Positions 1 through 7,697 of a DNA stretch of 64,000 bases are shown here, piece by piece. The notes beneath the pieces are model-generated. The model saw only the letters and a list, made by a program, of their open reading frames with translations. It was not told the DNA's origin and did not search any database. The stretch comes from RUG14871 sp045539425. GTDB lineage: Bacteria > Bacillota_I > Bacilli_A > Erysipelotrichales > Erysipelotrichaceae. Where the stretch lies: the NCBI GenBank assembly GCA_045539425.1, contig JAZQFH010000040.1, positions 1-64,000 of the forward strand, written 5' to 3'. Positions within the stretch are counted from its first letter, which is position 1. Each line of letters begins with the position of its first letter. The translations under genes and the position numbers were made by a program.

Positions 1-29
1 AAAGTCTCCTGGTACGAGATTATTTTACC

Positions 30-66
30 AAAAGCCCTCAGGTTCGATTCCCTTGGGCTTTTTTAC
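30..66 (+). terminator. intrinsic terminator with tRNA-like loop
   Basis: Perfect 8-bp stem AAAAGCCC / GGGCTTTT followed by a T run. The 17-nt loop contains GGTTCGATTCC, which resembles a tRNA T-arm, but the flanking bases do not pair as a 5-bp T stem. It probably ends a transcript entering from outside the left edge. Confidence 0.6.
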
Positions 67-77
67 TTCTTTTCCAT

Positions 78-148
78 TAAAAAAAGGGCTGTTAACCTTT
101 AACTCCCGAATCATTTTAATTCGAGGTTTTTAAACAGCCCCTTTTTTT
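78..148 (-). terminator. terminator of the P-loop/CYTH gene
   Basis: Arms GGGCTGTTTAA-like and AACAGCCC form a long hairpin that encloses a smaller CGAAT/ATTCG hairpin. It is flanked on both sides by A or T runs, so it could work in both directions. It lies directly at the stop of the minus-strand gene ending at 147. Confidence 0.65.
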
Positions 149-1253
149 ATTCTCCGTAACTCTGCGATTTTGCGAGATAGAAATTCTTGTAGCTCGGATC
201 GTCACTGACTTCCTTGATCACCTTGAAGTAAAGCGGGATCCGTACTTCTTCATCGCCTAAAGGCACCTGAATGCTCAAAAGCGCCTTGCTCTTATCAAAG
301 GAGAAGATATCCAGCTTATAGAAGTGGCTGTCCTTTAGGAAGCTGTAGCGGTCCTTATCGATCGGATTGAGATCCTTGTTGATCTCCGGACTGTAGGAGT
401 GATACTGACGCTCACTCAGAATCCTGTCCGTCTTATAGCGCTTGTTGGAGGAAAGCACCTTGGCTTCGGAATAGTAATAGCGTGTCGTACCGTTTTTGAT
501 TCTGCGGCGGATCCGCTTTTCCATTCCCTCTTCGCTCTTTAAGAACTGTTCGTAGATGTGTGTCTGCGTGCAGTTGTTTTCCTTTAAGACCTGCTGTAAG
601 ACATCCTCGTTGAGCTCCACCAGATACTTGCGGAAGACTTCCACCGGCTGCTCTTCGCCCAGATACTGGAAGACGGCCTGCATGGCGCGGATGATCTTCC
701 ACTCAAAGTCGGTCTCGTTTCCGATAATGACGCGGTTCGGATGATCCTTCCAGCATTCCAGCGTTCTGTCATCCACGGCCCTTGCGACTTCGACCGTTTC
801 GTATCTTGCCGCATTGGTATTGAATGAGTATGCTTCCTCGGCTCCCTTGGCACTGGTCACAAGATGCAGCACCATATCATAGCGGCTGTTGACCTCTTCC
901 TCACGGATGCCGAATTCGGACAGAAGCTGACGGAATTCTTCATCACTGACATAGCTCTTATCATCGAACAGTCCGCGGTCGATGAAGATCAGAACCTTGT
1001 CTCCCTCAATATTTTGTGCTGCCTTGTAGCAGAGTTCCTCTTTTTTCAGCTGCAGATCGATGACATATTTCTGGAATTCATACATGCCCATGGTTGCCGG
1101 TGAGATTCCGCCGGAGATCAGATCCGTGGCCGATTCGTTGTCGATGATGACACGGTAGCCGTGATCCGAGAACACTTCCATGGCACGGGAGGCGAAGGAT
1201 GTTTTGCCGCCGCACGGGCCGCCGGTAAATACGATGCGTTTAATTGTTTTCAT
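147..1253 (-). CDS. P-loop ATPase/kinase fused to CYTH-like domain
   Basis: Cytoplasmic 368-aa protein. A Walker A motif (GGPCGGKT, residues 11-18) and a Walker B-like stretch ending in IDRG (about residues 89-93) define an N-terminal AAA_28/deoxynucleoside-kinase-like fold. The C-terminal 150 residues are rich in Arg/Lys/Glu (EKRIRRRIKNG, YYYSEAK) in the manner of CYTH/triphosphate-tunnel domains. AAA_28 plus CYTH proteins are known but poorly characterised; a nucleotide- or polyphosphate-processing role is inference. The ATG at 1253 has GGAG about 11 nt upstream, and a TATAAT lies at 1274-1279, overlapping the end of the RluA gene. A terminator follows the stop. Confidence 0.75.
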   Translation of the reverse strand: MKTIKRIVFTGGPCGGKTSFASRAMEVFSDHGYRVIIDNESATDLISGGISPATMGMYEFQKYVIDLQLKKEELCYKAAQNIEGDKVLIFIDRGLFDDKSYVSDEEFRQLLSEFGIREEEVNSRYDMVLHLVTSAKGAEEAYSFNTNAARYETVEVARAVDDRTLECWKDHPNRVIIGNETDFEWKIIRAMQAVFQYLGEEQPVEVFRKYLVELNEDVLQQVLKENNCTQTHIYEQFLKSEEGMEKRIRRRIKNGTTRYYYSEAKVLSSNKRYKTDRILSERQYHSYSPEINKDLNPIDKDRYSFLKDSHFYKLDIFSFDKSKALLSIQVPLGDEEVRIPLYFKVIKEVSDDPSYKNFYLAKSQSYGE

Positions 1254-1274
1254 AACTTGTTCTCCACTGCTTCA

Positions 1275-2156
1275 TTATAACATCAGCGCTTTCAATTGTT
1301 GCGGGATTTCCGTCTTCACTTTCAGATTCTCTTCTTTCAGCGGGTGATAGAATACCATCTCCGCTGCGACAAGTCCCATCCGGTCTGCCTTCGGATACGG
1401 TACCCCATAGAGCGCATCATTGATGATCGGATAATTGTGAGAGGAAAGATGGACGCGGATCTGATGCGTTCTTCCGGTCAGTAAGGAACAGCGGAAGGTA
1501 GTGATCCCGTTTTTATAGCCCAGTGATTCCACCCGGGTATGGGCTTCCTGCCCGTTTTTATACACGATCATCTTTCCCGCATTGTGGCGGTCTTTGCCGA
1601 TCGGATCATCCAGGTTCATCTTCACGCCCTTCTCGGCCTTTCCCTTGCAGAACGCCAGGTAGTAGCGCTTGATTTCCCGCTTCTGCAAAGAGAGATCAAA
1701 GAGCGGCTGAAACAGCGGGGACTTACTGTAAAAGACTAGACCCGAAGTTTCTCTGTCCAGACGGTGGATCGGATTGAGCGTGTAGTTCTTATTGGCAAAG
1801 TGCGAGCGTACAAGCGTTGTCAGAGTCACCTCATTCTCATCATCCGAATGGATCAGGATGCCTGCAGGTTTATTTACGATTAAGACCAGTTCATCTTCAT
1901 AGCAGATCTCCACATCATCCTTTTCCATCTTGCGGCAGACTGTCTTCTCCGGATAGAGCTCAAGCGTCAGATACTGTCCGCTGAGGCGGCTCTCCCGCTT
2001 TACTTTCAGCTCATCCATCTTCAGCCAGCCGTTGGTGATCATCAGATGCTGGATTTTCCGCGAAGGAAAATACTGGTCCAGAAATTCCTGGATATCATTG
2101 CAGAACAGGGAATCCACGCGGATGCGCAGGATTCCATCTTTCACGGTGTAGTTCAT
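1275..2156 (-). CDS. RluA-family pseudouridine synthase
   Basis: 293 aa. It isomerises uridine to pseudouridine in rRNA or tRNA. The family signature HRLDRETSGL is at residues 131-140, with catalytic Asp134. The RTHQIRVHLSS motif of the C-terminal half is also present. The first 70 residues look like a divergent S4-type RNA-binding segment, as in RluC/RluD. The specific target nucleotide cannot be told from sequence. Start ATG 2156 is supported by AAGGAG 8 nt upstream. It lies 9 bp after the stop of the TetM-like gene on the same strand, so the two are probably co-transcribed. Confidence 0.9.
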   Translation of the reverse strand: MNYTVKDGILRIRVDSLFCNDIQEFLDQYFPSRKIQHLMITNGWLKMDELKVKRESRLSGQYLTLELYPEKTVCRKMEKDDVEICYEDELVLIVNKPAGILIHSDDENEVTLTTLVRSHFANKNYTLNPIHRLDRETSGLVFYSKSPLFQPLFDLSLQKREIKRYYLAFCKGKAEKGVKMNLDDPIGKDRHNAGKMIVYKNGQEAHTRVESLGYKNGITTFRCSLLTGRTHQIRVHLSSHNYPIINDALYGVPYPKADRMGLVAAEMVFYHPLKEENLKVKTEIPQQLKALML

Positions 2157-2165
2157 AAGCGCTCC

Positions 2166-4652
2166 TTATTCGGTATTTGTGCGGTAGAATTCCAGTTCCA
2201 TCTCCAGCTCTCTTGAGCTGATGCGTCTGGCACCGCTGTTTAAAATCATATTCTGTACGGCATAGTCGCTGGTTGCGACGGTGATGCTGTAGTCCTTACT
2301 GTAATCATGGACCGCTTTCTCGATATAGGAGTCCGCCGTCTGATTGGCTTTGGTATAAACGATGGTCACATTGTCGCTCTTCTGAATGCTGCCGAGTCCC
2401 CCTGCCACCTTATAGGCATCGAAGACGATGACCACATCGCAGTTTTTGTATCCGGCAAGATTTGCCATCTCATTGATCACCATGTCTCTCGCCATATCGA
2501 AGTTCACTTCCAGAAGATCCTTTGTCTTGCTGAAGTAATGCATGACATTGTAGCCGTCCACTAGCAGAAGTTCCGGTTTGCGCTCCGCAATTTTGACCTT
2601 CTTCTTTTCTTCCTCTTCCTTTTTATCCCGTTCATGGACCTTGTCTGCCTTGCGGTTTCTCCCGTTGAGATTCTCAAACACCCGCTTCAGTTCCTCTTCC
2701 GAGATGCGGTTGCGGTTGGTAGTTGCCGTGCGCGTATAGGTCCGCTGGTCTTCACGGATATGCATGAAATCCTCCACGTGATTATACGGAACGTAGAAGC
2801 CTGCTCCGTGCGCACAGAAGACGGATCCGGTCGGATTGGCAAAATCCATCTCGGAGTCATAGGAAAAGCGTTCCAGCACTTCCAGCGTGTTGTGGCATTC
2901 GCGATAGCCGCATAAACGCAGGGAGATCTGTCCTCTTCCCGAGGAGAGAGAAGCGAGGCGCGTCTGATAGTTTTTCAGATTCACGACCGGTGCCTCCCCG
3001 TAGATATGACAGACATCGGTATCCTCCTCCACTCTGACGCTTCCGGAAAGACTTTCAAGATCGTAGAGAACCTTGGAAAGATCCTGCTGCGGAACATCAA
3101 TGCGGTAGGAGTAATACGGCTCAAGCAGGATACTGTCCGCTTTCTTTAAGCCGTTACGCACCGCCCGGTAGGTAGCCTGGCGGAAGTCGCCGCCTTCGGT
3201 ATGCTTTAAGTGTGCCCTGCCGGCCACCAGCGTGATTTCCATATCCGTGATCGGAGAGCCCGTCAGGACTCCCTTGTGTACTTTTTCCCTTAAGTGCGTC
3301 AGGATCAGTCTCTGCCAGTTGAGCGAGAGCTCATCCGTGGAGACATCGCTTTTGAATACGAGTCCGCTGTCCCGCGCAAGCGGTTTTAAGCGCAGGTGCA
3401 CTTCCGCATAGTGGCGCAGCGGTTCAAAGTGCCCCACCCCGATCACGCTGTCACGGATGGTTTCCTTATATAATACGGAGCCGTTATCAAAGCTGACTTC
3501 CACTCCGGTACGTTTCTTTATGATATTGCGGATGACGTCGATCTGCAGATCGCCCATCAGTTCCACGTAGGTTTCATTGCGGTAGCCGTTCACATTGAGG
3601 CGGATCTCCGGATTCTCCTCTTCGATTTTGCGCAGTTCTCTTGTCATCTGATTGGAATCCACCTGTTTCGGATAGGTGATACGGTAATTCATATAACTGG
3701 ATAAGAGCGGCTTCTGACCGCTTTTTTCCGCGCCGAGCCCTTCATTGGCATAGTGGCCATTTAAGCCCTTAATGGCGACAATATCGCCCGCAGAGGCTTC
3801 ACTGACAAGCGTGAAGCGCTTCCCGCTCATCGCAAACAGCTGGTCCACCTTTTCGTTTTCACCGATCTTCTGCTTGGCGCTTAAAACACCGCCCGTCACT
3901 TTCCCGTATAAAAGGCGGTTGCCGTTCTCGTCGTAGCTGACCTTGTAGATCTTTAAGCCGAACTGCTTGGGATATTCCTTCTCTGAGCTGTAGCGGCTCA
4001 GCGTATCCAACAGTTCCACAACCCCCTCATCCTTCAGTGCGCTGCCGAAGCAGACCGGGAAGATCTTGCGCTTCTGTATTAGTGATGAAATCCGCTCATC
4101 GCTGACGCTTCCGTTTTCCAGATACTCATTGAGCGTCTTCTCATCCGTCAGGGCAATCTTTTCATACATTTCCTCTTTTGAAGAGGAGAAATCGACAACC
4201 GGCGCTCCCAGCTGCTTCTGAAGATCTTCAAAGAGTTCCTCTTTAGTGCGGGTGGTAATATCCATTTTATTGACAAAGAAAAAGACAGGAAGGCGGTAAA
4301 CCTCCGTCAGATTCCAGATGGTTTTGGTATGACTCTGCACGCCGCTCAGCCCGCTGATCACAATCACCGCTTCATCCAGCACCTGCAGCACCCGCTCCAT
4401 CTCACTGGAAAAGTCCGTATGCCCCGGTGTGTCCAGTAAGGAAATATGCAGATTCCCGTAATCAAATGTCGCATTCTTGGAGTAGATGGTAATGCCCCGC
4501 TCCTTTTCCTGCTCGTCAAAGTCAAGATAGCTGTCCTTATGATCGACCCTTCCCTTTTTGCGGATGATGTTGCCGTGATAAAGGAAACTCTCATTCAGTG
4601 TCGTCTTTCCCGCGTCAACATGTGCCAGTATGCCCAGTGTAATCTTTTTCAT
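2166..4652 (-). CDS. TetM-like translational GTPase fused to Rae1/YacP-like NYN nuclease
   Basis: 828 aa. Residues 1 to about 640 are an EF-G/TetM-type GTPase: G1 AHVDAGKTT, G2 RGITI, G3 DTPGHTDF, G4 NKMD, then TetM-like domains II-V including LEPYYSYRIDVPQ. After a highly charged Lys/Glu linker (about 650-690) comes a NYN/PIN-like domain (about 690-828) with LLLVDGYNVM, VVIVFDAYKV, TKANQTADSYIEKA and VATSDY. These are the hallmarks of the YacP/Rae1 family, whose B. subtilis member cuts mRNA in the ribosomal A site. TetM-family proteins also bind the A site, so a ribosome-rescue or mRNA-cleavage role is plausible inference. Tetracycline protection is possible but unproven. No Shine-Dalgarno is visible; the promoter sits 7 nt from the ATG. 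Confidence 0.88.
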   Translation of the reverse strand: MKKITLGILAHVDAGKTTLNESFLYHGNIIRKKGRVDHKDSYLDFDEQEKERGITIYSKNATFDYGNLHISLLDTPGHTDFSSEMERVLQVLDEAVIVISGLSGVQSHTKTIWNLTEVYRLPVFFFVNKMDITTRTKEELFEDLQKQLGAPVVDFSSSKEEMYEKIALTDEKTLNEYLENGSVSDERISSLIQKRKIFPVCFGSALKDEGVVELLDTLSRYSSEKEYPKQFGLKIYKVSYDENGNRLLYGKVTGGVLSAKQKIGENEKVDQLFAMSGKRFTLVSEASAGDIVAIKGLNGHYANEGLGAEKSGQKPLLSSYMNYRITYPKQVDSNQMTRELRKIEEENPEIRLNVNGYRNETYVELMGDLQIDVIRNIIKKRTGVEVSFDNGSVLYKETIRDSVIGVGHFEPLRHYAEVHLRLKPLARDSGLVFKSDVSTDELSLNWQRLILTHLREKVHKGVLTGSPITDMEITLVAGRAHLKHTEGGDFRQATYRAVRNGLKKADSILLEPYYSYRIDVPQQDLSKVLYDLESLSGSVRVEEDTDVCHIYGEAPVVNLKNYQTRLASLSSGRGQISLRLCGYRECHNTLEVLERFSYDSEMDFANPTGSVFCAHGAGFYVPYNHVEDFMHIREDQRTYTRTATTNRNRISEEELKRVFENLNGRNRKADKVHERDKKEEEEKKKVKIAERKPELLLVDGYNVMHYFSKTKDLLEVNFDMARDMVINEMANLAGYKNCDVVIVFDAYKVAGGLGSIQKSDNVTIVYTKANQTADSYIEKAVHDYSKDYSITVATSDYAVQNMILNSGARRISSRELEMELEFYRTNTE

Positions 4653-4689
4653 CGCCTATATTATACTGAAAAAAGGTAATTCATGTCCC
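4653..4689 (-). promoter_or_regulatory. promoter of the TetM-NYN gene, apparently leaderless
   Basis: TATAAT (minus strand, 4660-4665) is separated from the ATG by only 7 nt. The -35 is weak (GGGACA, 18-bp spacer). Transcription would begin at or within one or two bases of the start codon, so no ribosome-binding site would be present. Confidence 0.6.
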
Positions 4690-4737
4690 GCTTTCGGTAA
4701 GATATCGTCAAATTCTCACTCTTTTGTTAAACTGCCC

Positions 4738-4743
4738 TATAAT
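4738..4743 (+). promoter_or_regulatory. -10 box upstream of small Tyr/Arg-rich protein
   Basis: A consensus TATAAT lies 30 bp upstream of the ATG at 4774. No good -35 is seen at 16-18 bp. It is followed by GTGAGGTG as ribosome-binding site. Confidence 0.5.
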
Positions 4744-4773
4744 GAAGTCACAATAGAAAGTGAGGTGTCGGAA

Positions 4774-4971
4774 ATGTTCGGTTTAATTCTATTGATTAGT
4801 GTCCTGGCATGGCTGATGTCTCCTGTCCGTTATTACAGAAGACCGTATTATTATCGCCCGTTTGGCTTCTACTACCGTCCGCGCCCGTATTTCTACGGCA
4901 GACGGTACGGAATGTACCATCATCCTTACAGAGGAATGGGTGAACCGATGGGACCACATTTCCATCGTTAG
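4774..4971 (+). CDS. small membrane-associated Tyr/Arg/Pro-rich protein
   Basis: 65 aa, not recognised. It starts with a hydrophobic segment (FGLILLISVLAWLM, residues 2-15). A very biased tail follows, with YRRP, YYRP and FYYRPRPYFYGRR repeats and several His residues. The ATG at 4774 is preferred over in-frame upstream starts because GAGGTG lies 7 nt upstream and a TATAAT precedes it. A strong terminator follows the stop. A membrane-tethered basic peptide binding nucleic acid or an anionic polymer is only a guess. It is monocistronic and flanked by minus-strand genes on both sides. Confidence 0.6.
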   Translation: MFGLILLISVLAWLMSPVRYYRRPYYYRPFGFYYRPRPYFYGRRYGMYHHPYRGMGEPMGPHFHR

Positions 4972-4978
4972 GCATAAA

Positions 4979-5013
4979 GAGGCGCTCCCCCGAAAGGGAA
5001 CGCCTCGATTTTT
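4979..5013 (+). terminator. terminator of the small protein gene
   Basis: GAGGCG.TCCC pairs with GGGA.CGCCTC around CCCGAAA, followed by ATTTTTATT. It lies between convergent genes and may also stop the frlD-like transcript. Confidence 0.8.
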
Positions 5014-5014
5014 A

Positions 5015-5866
5015 TTATTGCAGGACTTCGTAGCCGAAGCCGCCTTCCACCAGACAGTTTTCTCTGGCGTATTCGCTTCCACTCTCCAATGCCCTCTTCA
5101 CTTTTTCCTCACTCAGGATGTCACCTTTCTGCCATCCCGCCAGCAACATTTCTTTCACAAAGGCCGCCAGGAAGGAATCCCCGGCTCCCATCGTATCCAC
5201 GGCATCCACCAGTTTGCTTTCACCGTGAACCATCAGATTCCGGTTGATCAGATACTGGCCGGAGCGCCCCATGGTGACTAGGACGTTCTTCACACCCTTA
5301 TCCAGCATGCGTTCGGCAAATGCGCGTACGTTTTCTTCCGTCGTCTTTTCCAGGGAGAAGAGTGCCAGATCCAGATTCGGACACACCTTGTCAAGATATT
5401 CATCCGTGCGGTACTTTTCCTTCTCGCCGAAATCATAGACAAACAGGTTGTCCAGCTCCCCAATCCGCTTCATCTCATATTCCATCTTGGCATTGCAGGA
5501 AGAGATGACAACATCGAACGTGCTCAGATATTCCATATCTTTCTCACTCAGATGCATCGGGCCCTGCCAGTTGGGACCGAGTTCCACTCTCAGGAAGGTT
5601 CTCTCTCCGTCGATGACGTTATAGACGCAGTGCTTCGTGCTCGCGTCCGCGATCTCGTAGCACTTGGAGTCATCCACATGGAACTTCTTCAGGGCTCTCT
5701 GGATCACGTGTGCCATCTCGTCTGCCGCATAGTTTCCGAAATAGGCGGAATCCATGCCGAGCTTGGCCAGATGGACAGCCACATTGACCGCATTTCCGCC
5801 GGGATACATCCGCTTGTTATTGACATAATAGTCAATGACATTATCCCCGACACACACGCATTTCAT
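5015..5866 (-). CDS. frlD: PfkB-family sugar kinase, fructosamine/fructoselysine 6-kinase type
   Basis: 283 aa ribokinase/PfkB fold. The substrate-binding PGGNAVNVAVHLAKLG is near residues 22-37. The C-terminal ATP/anion-hole motif VDTMGAGDSF is near residue 225 and contains the catalytic Asp. FrlD kinases phosphorylate Amadori compounds such as fructoselysine at C6. The assignment rests on the PGGNAVNVA-type sequence and on the FrlB-like deglycase 1 bp upstream, with which it is surely co-transcribed. Exact substrate (fructoselysine, fructoseasparagine or another fructosamine) is not determined. The ATG at 5866 sits within the ribosome footprint of the upstream stop, indicating translational coupling. 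Confidence 0.8.
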   Translation of the reverse strand: MKCVCVGDNVIDYYVNNKRMYPGGNAVNVAVHLAKLGMDSAYFGNYAADEMAHVIQRALKKFHVDDSKCYEIADASTKHCVYNVIDGERTFLRVELGPNWQGPMHLSEKDMEYLSTFDVVISSCNAKMEYEMKRIGELDNLFVYDFGEKEKYRTDEYLDKVCPNLDLALFSLEKTTEENVRAFAERMLDKGVKNVLVTMGRSGQYLINRNLMVHGESKLVDAVDTMGAGDSFLAAFVKEMLLAGWQKGDILSEEKVKRALESGSEYARENCLVEGGFGYEVLQ

Positions 5867-5867
5867 T

Positions 5868-6866
5868 CTAATAATTCCTCTTTCTGTAATAACGGCGGAT
5901 CTCCAGGGAATGATTGGTGATCACTTCCATGTTCTTGCCGATTCGCTGCAGAATGGCATTCATCACAACCGGGGAAAGATACTTGCGGTATTCATCCTTG
6001 ATTCCCGGCAGTTCATAATCTTTCGTATCGAAGCAGGTGAACTTGTCCGTTAAGCCTTCCACGAAATCCTTCACGCGCAAGTCCTGCGGACGGGTAACGC
6101 CTTCCGTACAGACCAGGGTCACGCAGACATCCTTTTCCACCAGTTCCAGTGTCCCATGGAAGAAGTCCGCGCTCGTCACGGATTTGGTACGGACCCATAA
6201 GGATTCCTCCAGTACGCACATGGCATAGGAATATGTCGTCGGCCAGAGGTCACCGCTGCCGATCCAGATGTTGTATGGTTCATGGCAGTATTTTTCAGCA
6301 TACGCATAGCACTTTGCATCGCATGCGATCCGTACTTCCGCCAGGGCATTGCCGAGATATTTCAGATTCTCCGCAAAATCCGGATAATCCGGGAAGAATC
6401 CTTTCAGATATAAGATCTTACCGATGATGAAATAGAAAACAAGTTCCTGCGGACGGCCATCCTTATATACAAAGGCATAGTCGCTCACTTCTTCCAACGG
6501 GGTATTCTCTTTTCCGCAGACGGAAACGATACGGATTCCCATCTCTTTCAGCTTGCGGGCACACTCCATGGTTTCCTTCGTGTCACCGCTCTTGCTGGTT
6601 AAAAAAGCCACGCTCTTCTCACTCAGCCGGTTGCATCCTTCCAGAAGGAAATCCGCCGACAGCTGGCCTTCCACCGGAAGTTTGGAGTACAGGTTGACAT
6701 AATGCACAAACGGCTGCATCATCGCCATCGAACCTCCGCTGGAGGTAAAGAACAACAGGTCAAAACCTTCTTCACAGAGTGCATCGGCAATCGATTCGAT
6801 TTCCGCTCTCTTCTCGTAAATATAATTGTAATTCCGGACAATGGTGTCCTTATCAAAATTGATCAT
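5868..6866 (-). CDS. frlB: SIS-domain fructosamine-6-phosphate deglycase
   Basis: 332 aa with two sugar-isomerase (SIS) folds. The first contains FFTSSGGSMAMMQ (about 39-51) and the phosphosugar-binding LTSKSGDTKET (about 89-99). The second contains IWIGSGDLWPTTYSYA. FrlB-type enzymes split fructoselysine-6-phosphate into glucose-6-phosphate and the amine, completing the kinase step next door. Start ATG 6866 has AAAGGGG upstream. It lies 71 bp downstream of the HAD gene behind a terminator. No fructosamine transporter or FrlR-type regulator is seen nearby, so uptake must be encoded elsewhere. Confidence 0.82.
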   Translation of the reverse strand: MINFDKDTIVRNYNYIYEKRAEIESIADALCEEGFDLLFFTSSGGSMAMMQPFVHYVNLYSKLPVEGQLSADFLLEGCNRLSEKSVAFLTSKSGDTKETMECARKLKEMGIRIVSVCGKENTPLEEVSDYAFVYKDGRPQELVFYFIIGKILYLKGFFPDYPDFAENLKYLGNALAEVRIACDAKCYAYAEKYCHEPYNIWIGSGDLWPTTYSYAMCVLEESLWVRTKSVTSADFFHGTLELVEKDVCVTLVCTEGVTRPQDLRVKDFVEGLTDKFTCFDTKDYELPGIKDEYRKYLSPVVMNAILQRIGKNMEVITNHSLEIRRYYRKRNY

Positions 6867-6902
6867 GTCACATTTCCCCTTTCCATCACACTTTCATTGT
6901 AT

Positions 6903-6939
6903 AAAAAAAGAGGCTGGGTATGTTGTATACCAGTCTCTT
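6903..6939 (-). terminator. terminator of the HAD hydrolase gene
   Basis: AAGAG.CTGG.TAT pairs with ATACCAG.CTCTT around GTTGT, then a run of T on the minus strand. It overlaps the last codon of the HAD gene. Confidence 0.75.
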
Positions 6940-7609
6940 ATAAAATGTCACGTAATTCACGAAACTCATAGATTCGGTTGATTGGTGCCTCAGCCACCCT
7001 GCCGTCCTTCGGCCAGACCCAGAGGCATGAGATTCCCAGCCGGTTTGCGCCAAGAAGATCTGAAGAGAAGCGGTCTCCGATAAAGAGCACCTCCTCCGCC
7101 TTCATATCTAAAAGTTCGAGTGCCTTCAGATAAATGTCCGGGTGCGGCTTGGTATGTCCGACTTCTTCTGAGGTGACAACATGATCCACATAAGGCAATA
7201 GTCCGCTTACCTCCACCTTGTAGTTCTGTTTTTTCGTATTGCCGTCCGTCACGATGGCAATCTGATATTTCTCATGCAGATAGCGTACGGTTTCTATCAC
7301 TCCTTCATATAGTTCAATATGTTCCAGATGCCGGCTGCTCCAGTAATTATTGAAATCCTCAATGATGATTTCATAGCCGAATTTCTCTTTCAGCTTCTGA
7401 AGCATCTCCACAGGTTTTACCATCCCCTTCAGATTCCATGTCAGCATATCCTGACACATCGCCTCAAACTCATAGCTGAGCGGATCCAGAGAAGGAATGT
7501 TCTCTTTGAGGATATCACGGATGGTATAATATGCCGATCTTTCATGGTTCCCCAGCGTCATATCAAAATCCAGCAGCAGTCCGCGGATCTTCTCTTTCTC
7601 AAACCTCAT
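6938..7609 (-). CDS. HAD-superfamily (subfamily IA) phosphatase
   Basis: About 223 aa. Motif I LLLDFDMTLG (DxDxT-type nucleophile and acid/base Asp) is near residue 13. Motif II is AIVTDGNTKKQ. Motif III/IV GHTKPHPDIY and FIGDRFSSDLLGA follow. This is the arrangement of YjjG/PGP-like phosphatases with a helical cap. The substrate is unknown; its position before the fructosamine genes could hint at sugar-phosphate turnover, but a terminator separates them. I take ATG 7609 (MRFEKEKI) rather than the in-frame start 57 bp earlier because GAGGTGAGAAT precedes it directly. Confidence 0.8.
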   Translation of the reverse strand: MRFEKEKIRGLLLDFDMTLGNHERSAYYTIRDILKENIPSLDPLSYEFEAMCQDMLTWNLKGMVKPVEMLQKLKEKFGYEIIIEDFNNYWSSRHLEHIELYEGVIETVRYLHEKYQIAIVTDGNTKKQNYKVEVSGLLPYVDHVVTSEEVGHTKPHPDIYLKALELLDMKAEEVLFIGDRFSSDLLGANRLGISCLWVWPKDGRVAEAPINRIYEFRELRDIL

Positions 7610-7661
7610 ATTCTCACCTCTCACACTCAGTAACATTGTACTTGAAGGAAAACTCCTCTTC

Positions 7662-7691
7662 AACAAAAACAGAGACTTGCGTCTCTGTTTG
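7662..7691 (-). terminator. terminator of guaB
   Basis: A perfect 10-bp stem AAACAGAGAC / GTCTCTGTTT with TTGC loop, followed by GTTTTTG on the minus strand. Confidence 0.85.
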
Positions 7692-7697
7692 AATTGA

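Noticed and set aside
1..66. A tRNA gene at the left edge
   Set aside because: The T-arm-like sequence lacks a paired 5-bp stem, and no acceptor, D or anticodon arm is visible in the first 30 bases.
2166..4652. Annotation as a plain tetracycline resistance gene
   Set aside because: The GTPase part is TetM-like, but the added nuclease domain, chromosomal context and lack of mobile elements make a resistance call unsafe.
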